Below, piece after piece: positions 14,548 through 21,988 of a DNA stretch of 31,406 nucleotides (the first letter of the stretch is position 1; each line of letters starts with the position of its first letter). The notes below the pieces were generated by a model. The model had not been told where the DNA came from and searched no databases. It was given only the letters and a program-made list of their open reading frames with translations. The stretch spans positions 1 to 31,406 of IMG/VR virus record IMGVR_UViG_3300045950_000294; one strand, given 5' to 3'. This DNA comes from a virus. The translations under genes were made by a program, and so were the position numbers.

Positions 14548-14799
14548 ATGCGCTACGTGAGGACGCTCGTTTTGGTGGGTGCTGGTGTCGTCGCGGCGCT
14601 GATGCTGCGGCCGGAAGTCCGTGCGGGCGAACCGTGCGTTGTGCCAAAAGCGTGGGGACAGTTCAAGGGCATCTACTACACGAGTCGCCCGGCGTCGCTG
14701 ATTGCATTCGAGGACTCGATGGGAACCATCCGCGTCGTGGAGGCGCGATGCGGGACGGCGCCGAAGCCGGACTTCGAGATCCGTCGTGGTGGTGAGTAG
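14548..14799 (+). CDS. Small secreted protein (83 aa), cargo
   Basis: Unrecognised. The start at 14548 has a Shine-Dalgarno GGAGG five bases upstream; an in-frame ATG at 14536 would lie before that site. A signal peptide is visible (MRYVRTLVLVGAGVVAALM, then PEVRAGE), followed by a short mature domain with two cysteines (EPCVVP and ARCGTA) that could form a disulfide. It is the first of three plus-strand genes inserted, against the surrounding direction, between the tape measure and its chaperone. An envelope function is likely, expressed from the lysogen. Confidence 0.65.
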   Translation: MRYVRTLVLVGAGVVAALMLRPEVRAGEPCVVPKAWGQFKGIYYTSRPASLIAFEDSMGTIRVVEARCGTAPKPDFEIRRGGE

Positions 14800-14803
14800 G
14801 GCC

Positions 14804-14992
14804 ATGACTCTTCGATCCCGCCGTCGGCTTCTTGCCCTCTTCGTGTCCGCGGTGCTGGCGGGCACCGGATGCGATGACCCAAATGGCACGTGTACCGTGA
14901 AGTGCACGACCGGCAAAGCCTGTGGCGATTCGTGCATTGCAGCCAACGAGAACTGCACGAGGCCGCCCGGAAAGGCGTGTAACGCGAGCTGA
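14804..14992 (+). CDS. Small cysteine-rich lipoprotein-like protein (62 aa), cargo
   Basis: Starts four bases after the preceding stop. It has a basic N-terminus (TLRSRRR), a hydrophobic core (LLALFVSAVLAG) and a loose lipobox (GTGC followed by DD). The mature part is rich in cysteine (GTCTVKCTTGKACGDSCIA, later ENCTRPPGKACNA), giving three to four possible disulfides. Asp after the lipid Cys would favour inner-membrane retention in diderms. The ATG has only a weak Shine-Dalgarno. Function unknown; expressed with the secreted protein and the potassium channel. Confidence 0.6.
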   Translation: MTLRSRRRLLALFVSAVLAGTGCDDPNGTCTVKCTTGKACGDSCIAANENCTRPPGKACNAS

Positions 14993-14997
14993 CGCGC

Positions 14998-15762
14998 TTG
15001 GCGGAGCCGCGCACTCCCTCGGCCGGGTACCAGCTCTTCATGCTGGTTCTGTGCGTATATGCCCTCGCCGTTCTTGCGGCGCAAAGCGCGATCGCGTTCG
15101 AGCCGGAGACGCAGGGAGTTCTTGACTACGCCGACTACGCGGTGTGCGCGCTGTTCTTCACGGACTTCGCGGTCAACCTCGTCCGAGCGCCGAACCGTTG
15201 GCGCTACTTCCTGACGTGGGGTTGGCTCGACCTGATCTCGTCGATCCCGACAATCGATGTCACGCGATGGGGACGGGCCGGACGCATCGTGAGGGTGTTC
15301 CGAGTCGTCCGCGGTCTCCGCGCAACGAAGTTGCTCGCGCGGGTTCTGATCGAGCGACGGGCCGAAAACGTGTTTCTCGCCGCGAGCCTCGTCGCGCTGC
15401 TGCTCCTCGTATTCAGCAGCGTCGCCGTGCTTCAGTTCGAGGACGAGCCCGAGTCGAACATCAAGACCGCCGAGGACGCGATCTGGTGGGCGTTCGCGAC
15501 GATTACCACGGTCGGCTACGGTGACCGCTACCCCGTCACGAGCGAAGGTCGATTCATCGCGGCGATTCTCATGTCTGCTGGCGTCGGCCTGTTCGGAACC
15601 TTCTCTGGCTTCTTGGCCGCCTGGTTCATAGGCCCGCAGCCCGACTCGTCGCCGCCGGACGTGAATGCCGAAATCGGAGCACTGCGCGCCGAGATTGCCG
15701 CTCTGCGCGCTTCGATGGAGGATTCCGATTTCGCGAAACGGGCAAGTGGTCCGGTGAACTGA
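14998..15762 (+). CDS. Voltage-gated potassium channel, six transmembrane segments, cargo
   Basis: 254-aa K+ channel of the Kv/KvAP type, acting as a membrane tetramer. S1 is about residues 13-34, S2 45-64, S3 70-86. S4 bears arginines at 90, 93, 96, 99, 102, 105 and 108, exactly every third residue. S5 is 124-147, then a pore helix and the canonical selectivity filter TTVGYGD (170-176), S6 186-211 and a short coiled-coil tail (AEIGALRAEIAALRASMED). The TTG at 14998, five bases after the lipoprotein stop, keeps S1 whole; ATG at 15040 would cut into it. All hallmark residues are intact, so it is probably functional. It ends 26 bases from the convergent chaperone stop. Confidence 0.93.
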   Translation: MAEPRTPSAGYQLFMLVLCVYALAVLAAQSAIAFEPETQGVLDYADYAVCALFFTDFAVNLVRAPNRWRYFLTWGWLDLISSIPTIDVTRWGRAGRIVRVFRVVRGLRATKLLARVLIERRAENVFLAASLVALLLLVFSSVAVLQFEDEPESNIKTAEDAIWWAFATITTVGYGDRYPVTSEGRFIAAILMSAGVGLFGTFSGFLAAWFIGPQPDSSPPDVNAEIGALRAEIAALRASMEDSDFAKRASGPVN

Positions 15763-15788
15763 CGCCGCGAGCTGTGGCGCGAGAATGC

Positions 15789-16561
15789 TCACGACTCCTT
15801 CGCCTCCGTCTCGTCCAAGTGCGCCAGCTCCGCCCTGATTCGCTGAACCGCCGCCACCAGTCGCGCTGGTTGGTTCAGGTATCCGCCCGGATAGGGCCAT
15901 TGGGGCGGCCCCGAAGGAACCGCACTCATGCCGGCCCACGGCGATGACTCGACATACCAAGCGAGCAGCTCCTCGAGCTCGGGTTCCTCCGCGAGCAGCC
16001 GCGACGGGCAGGCCGTGACGGACACCCGCGGCTCGCCACGCGGCCCTACGCCGGCAGACCAGACGGCAGCTGTTCGCTGGGGGTCGGCGTCACAGTTGAA
16101 GGCGAAGGCCCAGCCGCGCTTTCGGTGTTCTGAGCAGGGGAGGTCGAAACGCCGATCTCGGCGCCGTCCGAGCCGGAGATGGACTGCGACGGCGAGCCTT
16201 TTCCCTCCGTGACGCCAAAGAGGCACAGGCCCTGGATCGCGCGCAGGACCTGCATGATCAGTGCGTAGTCGGCCTCCTCGAAGAGTTGTGCGCCCGTTTG
16301 GATGGGCTCGTCTTCGATCTGGACATCTTCGGCGACGCGCACATAGCGCTCGAAGCACTCGGCCGCGAAGTCGAGCGGCAGCGACGCGAACATGGCCTCG
16401 ACGCTGGCGTTCTCGCCGAGCTTCGTCGATGCCTCGGCGAGCTCGACCATGCGCTTGAGGAAGTCGGGCGCTTCGGACTTCTTGAGGGCCTTGATCTTGA
16501 GCCTGATCGTCCCGCCCAAGAACGTGAACTCGCGATCGTGCCAGCGCTTCAGGATCTTCAT
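15789..16561 (-). CDS. Tail assembly chaperone GT, made by -1 frameshift
   Basis: The second tail assembly chaperone is made by ribosomes slipping back one base at GGGAAAA (16199-16205). The product is the first 121 residues of G (through EGK) joined to 136 residues in the -1 frame beginning RLAVAVHLRLG and ending DETEAKES, 257 aa in total. The T part contains an acidic helix (LLAEEPELEELLAWYVESS) and a Trp/Pro-rich segment (PPQWPYPGGYLNQP). The -1 frame stays open from well before the site to 15789. In lambda-like phages G and GT are made in a fixed ratio and guide tape-measure and tube assembly. Coordinates cover both frames; the coding sequence is joined at the slip site. Confidence 0.82.
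16046..16561 (-). CDS. Tail assembly chaperone G (unshifted product)
   Basis: 171-aa unshifted product that helps load the tape-measure protein into the growing tail. Residues 1-110 form an alpha/beta domain (EFTFLGGTIRLKIKALKKSEA, then helices with FAAECFERYVRVAEDV). Residues after 121 are a Ser/Thr/Pro-rich low-complexity tail read only when the ribosome does not slip. It lies between the major tail protein and the tape measure, the expected slot. A modest GGAGAG precedes the ATG by six bases. Confidence 0.82.
   Translation of the reverse strand: MKILKRWHDREFTFLGGTIRLKIKALKKSEAPDFLKRMVELAEASTKLGENASVEAMFASLPLDFAAECFERYVRVAEDVQIEDEPIQTGAQLFEEADYALIMQVLRAIQGLCLFGVTEGKGSPSQSISGSDGAEIGVSTSPAQNTESAAGPSPSTVTPTPSEQLPSGLPA
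16199..16205 (-). promoter_or_regulatory. Programmed -1 frameshift slippery heptamer
   Basis: G-GGA-AAA on the minus strand, in the exact X-XXY-YYZ phase relative to the G reading frame (the first G is the third base of the GAG codon at residue 119). Both tRNAs can re-pair after slipping. An upstream GGAG-like stretch (ACGGAGGG) could act as an internal Shine-Dalgarno stimulator. Confidence 0.85.
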
Positions 16562-16613
16562 CGTCTACTCTCCGCTCCCGCGTCGGAGCTTCAATTCCCG
16601 ATCGCGTTTGTCC

Positions 16614-16665
16614 TCCGGGCCAGGCCGTCGGGAGGCGGCTTTTCGGGCGCGACCCTAGGCCCGGA
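16614..16665. terminator. Stem-loop between major tail protein and chaperone G
   Basis: 8-bp stem TCCGGGCC / GGCCCGGA encloses 36 bases with a smaller GCCG/CGGC stem. No U-run follows on the minus strand, so it would act as a partial terminator or RNA processing signal. Such elements often lower expression after the abundant tail tube gene. The rest of the 124-bp gap between the two genes (16562-16685) holds only the leader of G. Confidence 0.35.
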
Positions 16666-16685
16666 GACCTGTTACCGGTCGGCGA

Positions 16686-17900
16686 TCAGATGAACCCGAG
16701 GAACACCTCGTCGTCGCCGTTCGTGCCGTCGCACTGGCCGCCGCCGAGATTGATCCCGAACTCGCCGTTGCGGTCGGTGAGCTGCGGATCCGGGATGAAC
16801 TTCTTGCAGCGCCATGCCGCGATCTGCCCGGCCGTCTTGCCGATCTGTACGAGCACATCCTGCGCGGTGAGCGCCTGGACGGCGTCGTAGATCGCGAGCG
16901 TGTCTTCGTCGCCCGTCGTCGCGAGCAGATCGACCGCCATCTCCACGAGGTAGCGGCTCTCGTTGCCCGTGCGCTTGACGCCGCTCGGCTGGAGCGAGCA
17001 CGACTCGATCATCCGCAGCTCGAGCCCGCTGTTGATGTGGAGTCGCGCGTTGCCGGCAATGCAGAACTTCTTCGGGCTGGCGCCGGCGTCGAACCACACG
17101 CGCGAGTCGGTCGGCAGCAGCACCGTTCCCGCCGTGGTCGGCGTCGGCCGCGCGTCGCTGTGTGTGGTCTCGGCCTTGCCCATGCCGGTGAAGGTGATTC
17201 CCGCGATCGGCGTCTCGCTCGCGTTGTCGATCGAGATCTCAAGATCCGGGATGATCAGGCCGGGCACCGCGTACCGCTTCGTCGTCCCGGCCAGGAAGCG
17301 CTTGAGGTACACAGTGAGAAGCGCGGTGTTGAGCAGCTTGTACGTCGTGCCGACCTTGACGGTGCGGCCGCTCGCCGGGTTTGCCGAGAGTGCGCGGTCC
17401 ATCGTCACGACGTCACCGGCGATGCTGTTGACCTGCCGCACCTCGTAGCCGTGCGTGGCATCGACATCGATGGCGATCAGGTCGTCGGCCGCGATCCCGG
17501 AGGCGGCGCCGCCGCCGGTGGTCAGGTTGAGCGTGACGCCGCTCGAGCCGGCGGCCGTGGTCGTGTGCGCCGTGGCCTTGCGCTTCGTGCCCATGCACGC
17601 CTTGATCAACTCGTCGACGTCCGGCTCAGTCGGAGTCGTCGCGTTGCCGCTGGGGATGAGGTCGCCGACGATCGTCACCTCGGAGTGCTCGCGACCCTTG
17701 AGCGTGGTGATGACCGAGGCCTGCTGGTAATCGCGGTCCTTGTTACGACGGTAGCGCGCGATGACTCTGCGTACGGCGTCCGGGTTCGCGGAGGCCTTGA
17801 AGAAGTCGCCGGCGCCGACGGCGCCGGGATCGGTGCCGTAGGTCGCTTCGGCCTGCACCGCGAGCTCGTGCTCGCGGACGAGGATGCGATTGATGGGCAT
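16686..17900 (-). CDS. Major tail protein (tail tube)
   Basis: 404-aa probable tail tube subunit. Position (after the terminator and connector genes, before the chaperones) and composition fit: a short N-terminus (MPINRILVREHELAVQAEATYGTDP), Gly/Thr-rich beta segments (GVTLNLTTGGGAASG; PDLEISIDNASETPIAGI) and no membrane or coiled-coil region. It is larger than minimal tube proteins of about 200-250 aa, suggesting an inserted or C-terminal surface domain (residues about 290-404, ending EVFLGFI). A three-base gap separates it from the upstream gene. Confidence 0.75.
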   Translation of the reverse strand: MPINRILVREHELAVQAEATYGTDPGAVGAGDFFKASANPDAVRRVIARYRRNKDRDYQQASVITTLKGREHSEVTIVGDLIPSGNATTPTEPDVDELIKACMGTKRKATAHTTTAAGSSGVTLNLTTGGGAASGIAADDLIAIDVDATHGYEVRQVNSIAGDVVTMDRALSANPASGRTVKVGTTYKLLNTALLTVYLKRFLAGTTKRYAVPGLIIPDLEISIDNASETPIAGITFTGMGKAETTHSDARPTPTTAGTVLLPTDSRVWFDAGASPKKFCIAGNARLHINSGLELRMIESCSLQPSGVKRTGNESRYLVEMAVDLLATTGDEDTLAIYDAVQALTAQDVLVQIGKTAGQIAAWRCKKFIPDPQLTDRNGEFGINLGGGQCDGTNGDDEVFLGFI

Positions 17901-17903
17901 GGC

Positions 17904-18182
17904 CTACTTCTCCTTGTCCTTGGCCGGTTTCTTCGGCGCGACCGGCACCGCGATTTCCGCTGCGGCGCCGTCTCCCACAACAGCGACCGTTGGGCCGGTC
18001 ACCACGCCAGCAGAGCGCGGCGCGCGCGGCTCGAGCGCGACGACGAACTCAGGCAGGCCGTCGAGCTCGTCGCCGACCTTGTCCGGCACAACGGCTGGCG
18101 TGTCGTTCGTCGCGACGCCATGGGTGTCGATCCGGACCTCGGCGCCCGGCACGGTCGTGTAGACGTATCGCTTCGCGCTCAT
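17904..18182 (-). CDS. Small hypothetical head-tail module protein (92 aa)
   Basis: The start at the ATG beginning MSAKRYVYTTVPGAEVRIDT removes a longer arginine-rich upstream frame. A short beta-rich N-terminal half is followed by an Ala/Val/Pro-rich linker and a lysine tail (PKKPAKDKEK). The pattern resembles the other 92-aa protein at 20086-20364, which also has a short beta domain plus a Pro/Lys tail. Probably a minor virion or assembly protein. Confidence 0.55.
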   Translation of the reverse strand: MSAKRYVYTTVPGAEVRIDTHGVATNDTPAVVPDKVGDELDGLPEFVVALEPRAPRSAGVVTGPTVAVVGDGAAAEIAVPVAPKKPAKDKEK

Positions 18183-18195
18183 GCCGCCTCCATCG

Positions 18196-18369
18196 CTACG
18201 TACCCCACGACGCGCCCTCGTTCTGCAGGCGCGCGGCAAAGTCCAGATGCGCCCGTTCGAGGTCGCCGTTCTCGACCGGATCGGTGAGTGCCACGACCAA
18301 CCTCTCGAGCTCCGCCACGCTGGCCTCGAGCTTCGCCACGCGCTCTTCGAGCTTGGCCAGGTCGCTCAT
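18196..18369 (-). CDS. Small coiled-coil protein (57 aa)
   Basis: The start ATG overlaps the stop of the upstream tail-terminator-like gene (ATGA). The first 30 residues form a heptad-patterned coiled coil (LAKLEERVAKLEASVAELERLV); the rest is acidic and short. Likely a small accessory of tail assembly or an oligomerisation peptide. No family recognised. Confidence 0.6.
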   Translation of the reverse strand: MSDLAKLEERVAKLEASVAELERLVVALTDPVENGDLERAHLDFAARLQNEGASWGT

Positions 18370-18896
18370 TCGGAGAAGCGCTTCTCCTTCGCGTGACGGA
18401 GCTGCGCCACGAAGCGCATCTCGGCGACCGCCCACTTCGGGTGGTAGCGTTCGTAATCGACGACGATGCTGTCCTCGTAGATGCGCATGACCCGGCCCTT
18501 CGGGTCGTCAGCGAGGTTTTCGAGCTTCTCGTTCGACAGCAGGCAGGCCTCGACGTCGGCGACGAGATCCGCCGCCTGCCTGAACCGCGTGCCGCTGTCC
18601 TTCCAGGGCAGTTCGACAGCGACCTTGAGCGGGCTGCCGAGCAAGAGGAAGACTTCCATGCGGCGGTCCAGGTCGCACTGCAGCACCTTGCCGCGCGCAA
18701 GCCCAGGACGGACAAGGATGAATGCGTCCTTGTTCGCCGGCAGCGTGTTCGGGATGAAGCTTCCTTCGAAGAAGCTGACCAGCCAGACGGCGGGCGAGTT
18801 GACGTAGGCGTCGCCGCCCGCGGGCGCGTTGCCAGCGGTGATCGTCTGTAGCTGCTGCACGATCGCGTCGAAGACGTACGTGAGCTTGCAGGCCAC
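18366..18896 (-). CDS. Tail terminator / tail completion-like protein
   Basis: 176-aa protein in the slot between the HK97 gp10-like protein and the major tail protein, where tail terminators are encoded. It is alpha/beta with a long N-terminal helix (YVFDAIVQQLQTITAG), a central beta segment (AVWLVSFFEGSFIP) and a C-terminal strand-rich part (EDSIVVDYERYHPKWAVAEMRF). Length fits terminator proteins (about 130-180 aa). Assignment rests on gene order. Confidence 0.55.
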   Translation of the reverse strand: MACKLTYVFDAIVQQLQTITAGNAPAGGDAYVNSPAVWLVSFFEGSFIPNTLPANKDAFILVRPGLARGKVLQCDLDRRMEVFLLLGSPLKVAVELPWKDSGTRFRQAADLVADVEACLLSNEKLENLADDPKGRVMRIYEDSIVVDYERYHPKWAVAEMRFVAQLRHAKEKRFSE

Positions 18897-18899
18897 ACG

Positions 18900-19403
18900 C
18901 TACCCTCGGCCACTGGCGACTTCGTTGAGGGCGAGATCCATCTCGCGCAGGATCTCGGGGAGCGAATCGTCGGCGTGGCGTTGCGCGATTCCGTGAGGCC
19001 GCACGTTCGCGCCGGTATGACGCACGGGTCCGCGCGAGATGAAGTTGAGCGCTGGGTTCGCGAGGAACTTGCCGTACTGAGGACGGATCGTGTGCGGCCG
19101 AAGGCGACCGCCGGTTTCGATGATGGCGGGGAGACCCTTGAGTTTGATCCCCGTCTCGACACGCCCTTCCTCGATGCGCGCCCGCACCAGCGAGACGATC
19201 TTCGATAGGCCGCTTGGGCTGTCGCCCCAGATGGAGACTCCGAGGCCGGTTGCCGTTCGGATGTCCTGCCGGATTCGAGTGAGGCGCCGGCGCACGACAC
19301 GGCGCGCAGCGTTTAGCGTGGCGCGCGAGATGTCGCGCCGCGCAGTGCGGGTACGCTCGATCGCCTGCTCGATCCCGAGGAGCTGCAGGCCTAGGGCGAT
19401 CAC
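18900..19403 (-). CDS. HK97 gp10-like head-tail joining / minor tail protein
   Basis: 167-aa protein starting at GTG, which overlaps the previous stop (GTGA). It has a basic helical N-terminal half (IERTRTARRDISRATLNAARR, then RRRLTRIRQDIR). The central GLPAIIETGGRLRPHTIRP, then QYGKFL, resembles the loop region of HK97-gp10 family proteins that plug the head-tail interface. Gene order (connector, gp10-like, terminator, tube) is standard. Confidence 0.65.
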   Translation of the reverse strand: MIALGLQLLGIEQAIERTRTARRDISRATLNAARRVVRRRLTRIRQDIRTATGLGVSIWGDSPSGLSKIVSLVRARIEEGRVETGIKLKGLPAIIETGGRLRPHTIRPQYGKFLANPALNFISRGPVRHTGANVRPHGIAQRHADDSLPEILREMDLALNEVASGRG

Positions 19404-20080
19404 GCAGCCTCCCGCGTCGAGCGGCCGCGGCGCTGGTACGGTCGCAGCCGTTCCTTGTCCTTCGCCGTCAACAGCGCGGGAAGGACAAAGGCCGACGTTC
19501 CGGAGGCGTCGGTGAACGACTGGACCGCATCGCCGCGGCCGCCGCGCTCGAGCAACCAAGTCCGCCGGCAGACCTCGAGGACGATCTGCTTGACATCCTT
19601 CGGGATCGCCGCCGTGTTGGAGTAGCCAGCCGTGTAGACGACCTTGATCGTCTTCCGGCCGGTCGCCCAGTAGGCCCCGATCCTGACGAGCTTCGCGTAG
19701 CCGTCAGGACCGGACGGATACTCCTTTTCGAAGTCGGTGTTCTCGGTGAGCAGCGTCGAAGCCGCGTATCGACTCGCGACGGCCAGCGATGCCGCCGAGG
19801 GGTCCTCGTGCACCGACGTCAGGGTCAGGCCCGGCCATTGGTGGAGGAAGATGACGTCCTGCTCCGGCGCCGGACTGTGGTACTCGGTGAGGGAGCCGCG
19901 CGAGACCAGGTGGCGATCGAGGATCTCGTTCTCGACCTGCAACGAGAGCGCGTTGATGATCGCTTCCTTCCGGTCGTCGTGGGGCCGGTGATCGCCCGCT
20001 TGCGGATCCTCGCCGACCGCGGCGTTCAGCTCCGCCAGTGTGAGGAGCGCGGTCGTCGCGAGCTGGGAGGTCCAGGCCAC
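19400..20080 (-). CDS. Head-tail connector (gp6-like adaptor)
   Basis: 226-aa protein with the profile of phage head-tail connectors. It has an N-terminal helical region with an insert of charged residues (GDHRPHDDRKEAIINALSLQ), a central beta segment (VIFLHQWPGLTLTSVHEDP), then a strand/helix part (KTIKVVYTAGYSNTAAIPKDVKQIVLEVC) where the VVYTAGY and helix following AIPxDVK are characteristic of gp6-like adaptors. It attaches to the portal to receive the tail. Confidence 0.78.
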   Translation of the reverse strand: MAWTSQLATTALLTLAELNAAVGEDPQAGDHRPHDDRKEAIINALSLQVENEILDRHLVSRGSLTEYHSPAPEQDVIFLHQWPGLTLTSVHEDPSAASLAVASRYAASTLLTENTDFEKEYPSGPDGYAKLVRIGAYWATGRKTIKVVYTAGYSNTAAIPKDVKQIVLEVCRRTWLLERGGRGDAVQSFTDASGTSAFVLPALLTAKDKERLRPYQRRGRSTREAA

Positions 20081-20085
20081 AAGGA

Positions 20086-20364
20086 CTAGCCCCTGTCGTC
20101 GCCCTTCTTCGGCGGCTTAGGCTTTCCCCCCCGCGAAGACTCCGGAGCGACCGCCTTCGCTTCTGCGGGCGGCGCCGTCGCCGTTTCGACCGGAGACGGC
20201 GCGACGGCCACCGCCACGGTCTCCGCTAGGCGCGGCGCCGGCACCGCCTCGGCGAACCCGCCCGCGATCAGGTCCTGCGCCTCCTCCTCGGAGACTTCGA
20301 TGACTTGACGCGGCTTCGCGTTCTGCGTCGGACTCGCGAGGATCGTCTTCATCCGGACCTTCAT
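20086..20364 (-). CDS. Small protein with basic Pro/Lys tail (92 aa)
   Basis: The start at 20364 overlaps the upstream stop (ATGA). The N-terminal 45 residues form a small domain (MKVRMKTILASPTQNAKPRQ, then VIEVSEEEAQDLIAGGFAE) resembling the short lipoyl-like or FluMu-type domain often found in small phage head proteins (V-x-EEEAQDLIAGGFAE). The rest is an Ala/Pro/Val linker ending in a lysine-rich tail (GKPKPPKKGDDRG). Role unknown; probably a head-tail assembly accessory. Confidence 0.6.
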   Translation of the reverse strand: MKVRMKTILASPTQNAKPRQVIEVSEEEAQDLIAGGFAEAVPAPRLAETVAVAVAPSPVETATAPPAEAKAVAPESSRGGKPKPPKKGDDRG

Positions 20365-20783
20365 TCCTTCCATTCCTCCACGAGTATGCGGACGGTTAGG
20401 TCGTCGGCAGCCGCGTCGATCGCCGCGCTGTCGTAGACCCGGATCTTGTAGCCGGCCGGAAGGACCAAGTTCTCCGGCAGCGCGCGCGTCATCGCCCCGT
20501 TCGCGAACGACGTGTCGTTCGGGAGGCCGGGGGCGAACGTGTAGTCGCGTGTGAGCGACGCTGCCTGAACGGCGCCGGCTGCGAGCTTGATCAGCAGGTT
20601 GTCGCTGCCGTCGGTGATGAGGATGTCGAGCTGCCTGTTGCCGACCGTCGCCGTGGTGACCAGGCGGACGCCGATGCTGCGGACGTGCCACTGCTTCCCG
20701 GACGGGACCGCGAAGGTCTTGTCGGAGTCGTCCGCGGTCGCGTCCGACTGTTGCGTCAGGTTCAGGTACGGAGTCGTCCGCAT
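20361..20783 (-). CDS. Virion protein, beta-rich (140 aa)
   Basis: The start (MRTTPYLNLTQQ) is chosen because the upstream extension is an arginine-rich artefact. Beta-strand pattern throughout (QLDILITDGSDNLLIKLAAG; LVLPAGYKIRVYDS), typical of head or tail decoration proteins. It lies among small head genes downstream of the capsid. No family recognised; a decoration or joining role is plausible. Confidence 0.6.
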   Translation of the reverse strand: MRTTPYLNLTQQSDATADDSDKTFAVPSGKQWHVRSIGVRLVTTATVGNRQLDILITDGSDNLLIKLAAGAVQAASLTRDYTFAPGLPNDTSFANGAMTRALPENLVLPAGYKIRVYDSAAIDAAADDLTVRILVEEWKE

Positions 20784-20794
20784 CGGCGCCTGGG

Positions 20795-21421
20795 CTACGA
20801 GGTCTTCTTCGTGTACTCGAGCCAGACCGCGTAGAGGTCGAGCACGTCCGTCGCGTGCGCACCCGGCGTCAGCGTGATCGAGGCCGCCTTGGGCGCCGCG
20901 CCGATGTCGGCGGCAGCGATGTCGCGGCTCACGACGGCGAGCGAAGACGAAAGCGCCCCGGTGGCTCCGCCAGCGTCGGTGTCGCCGACGCCTTCGAAGA
21001 AGCCGACGGTGATCGTGGGCGTGTCCGTGGATCCCCCCATCTTGGCGAGCATCTTCACGGTAACGATGGCCGCGTCGTCGAGGTCGGGCGGATACACGAC
21101 TGGAGGCAACGCGATCTCTGCGGCGTTTCCGGCCGCCCACTGGATCTTGAGCGCCTTGTCCGTCGCCGCGTTCTCGCGCTTCAGGAGCGGGTTCGTGTTG
21201 AGGGTCAGTAGGCCGCCGGGCGGCGCCGCGGCGGTGTTCGGGATGTCGTTGCTCGCGAGCGAGCGTGCGCCCGCGATGTCGATCGGGATGATCCCCTTGC
21301 CGAGCGACGCGCTGGCGGACAGGTCGAGGATGCCGCCGCTTTCGATGGTGATCCGGCCGCCGCTCTTGACGACGAGCTCGTTCCCGCCCTGCTTGCGGTG
21401 GACCTTCGGCTGGTACGACAT
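20795..21421 (-). CDS. Head fibre / decoration-like protein (208 aa)
   Basis: 208-aa protein with an N-terminal basic segment (SYQPKVHRKQGGNELVV) then beta-repeat-like strands (KSGGRITIESGGILDLS) resembling head-fibre or beta-helix proteins. A central hydrophilic linker and a C-terminal beta domain (ASITLTPGAHATDVLDLYAVW) follow. It lies downstream of the 9-bp hairpin at 21444. Structural role inferred from position and strand pattern. Confidence 0.6.
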   Translation of the reverse strand: MSYQPKVHRKQGGNELVVKSGGRITIESGGILDLSASASLGKGIIPIDIAGARSLASNDIPNTAAAPPGGLLTLNTNPLLKRENAATDKALKIQWAAGNAAEIALPPVVYPPDLDDAAIVTVKMLAKMGGSTDTPTITVGFFEGVGDTDAGGATGALSSSLAVVSRDIAAADIGAAPKAASITLTPGAHATDVLDLYAVWLEYTKKTS

Positions 21422-21443
21422 TTCGTTCCTCCGTTGGCTACGT

Positions 21444-21465
21444 CCCGGGGCCCGGAGGCCCCGGG
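21444..21465. terminator. GC-rich hairpin after the 151-aa head gene
   Basis: Perfect 9-bp stem CCCGGGGCC-CGGA-GGCCCCGGG with a four-base loop, in the 80-bp gap between two head genes. No T-run follows on either strand, so it is likely a partial attenuator or mRNA-stabilising stem after the highly expressed capsid genes. Confidence 0.5.
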
Positions 21466-21501
21466 GCTAGTCGCTCAGGACACGGATGGATGGGCAGGCG
21501 C

Positions 21502-21957
21502 CTACGCCGTGCCCTCCGCCGGCGAGTTGTGGACCTCGGCGCTGACGACAGTGCCGTCCTGCGTCACGGGCTGCTTGCGCTTGAAGTACAGCTCGACGAG
21601 CAGGAAATCGACGGTTGCGTTCTGGGTCCCGCGATCGACGATGTGGTCGAGGTAGCGCTCGCGCGGGCGAACGATCTCGACGATCGTCATCTTGTTGTCA
21701 TCGGTGTCGGCCACCGTGATCTTCGAGTTCTCCAGGTCAGCGCCGTCGCTCATGTCGGACTGCGCTCCCTGTCGCGCCTTGACGCTCGTCGCGGCGCCCG
21801 ACACGATCGCCCCGAAGCCACAGATGAACCGAACCAAGTCGGCGTTCTGGGTGTCCACGGCCTCGCTCGTGAGGTCGGTCGTGCCGGCCGCGCCGGTGTA
21901 GTTGGTCCCATCGACCTTCAGGCGCTTCGTGACGACTTCGTGCGTGAGGTTGTCCAT
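21502..21957 (-). CDS. Head protein downstream of capsid (151 aa), possible decoration
   Basis: 151-aa protein 31 bases after the major capsid gene, the usual place for a decoration or cement protein. Residues suggest an N-terminal beta domain (TKRLKVDGTNYTGAAGTT), a central Gly/Ala turn region (FGAIVSGAATSV) and a beta-rich C-terminal part (VDFLLVELYFKRKQPV). No cysteine cluster or membrane segment. Assignment to decoration is by position. Confidence 0.6.
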   Translation of the reverse strand: MDNLTHEVVTKRLKVDGTNYTGAAGTTDLTSEAVDTQNADLVRFICGFGAIVSGAATSVKARQGAQSDMSDGADLENSKITVADTDDNKMTIVEIVRPRERYLDHIVDRGTQNATVDFLLVELYFKRKQPVTQDGTVVSAEVHNSPAEGTA

Positions 21958-21988
21958 AGCTCTCTCCTCGCCTTTCTCGCTCGCGCCG

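Noticed and set aside
14524-14550. Third copy of the GAACT promoter upstream of the cargo genes
   Set aside because: GGAACT is present at 14524-14529, but there is no TATACT 20 bases later and no ACGAG palindrome.
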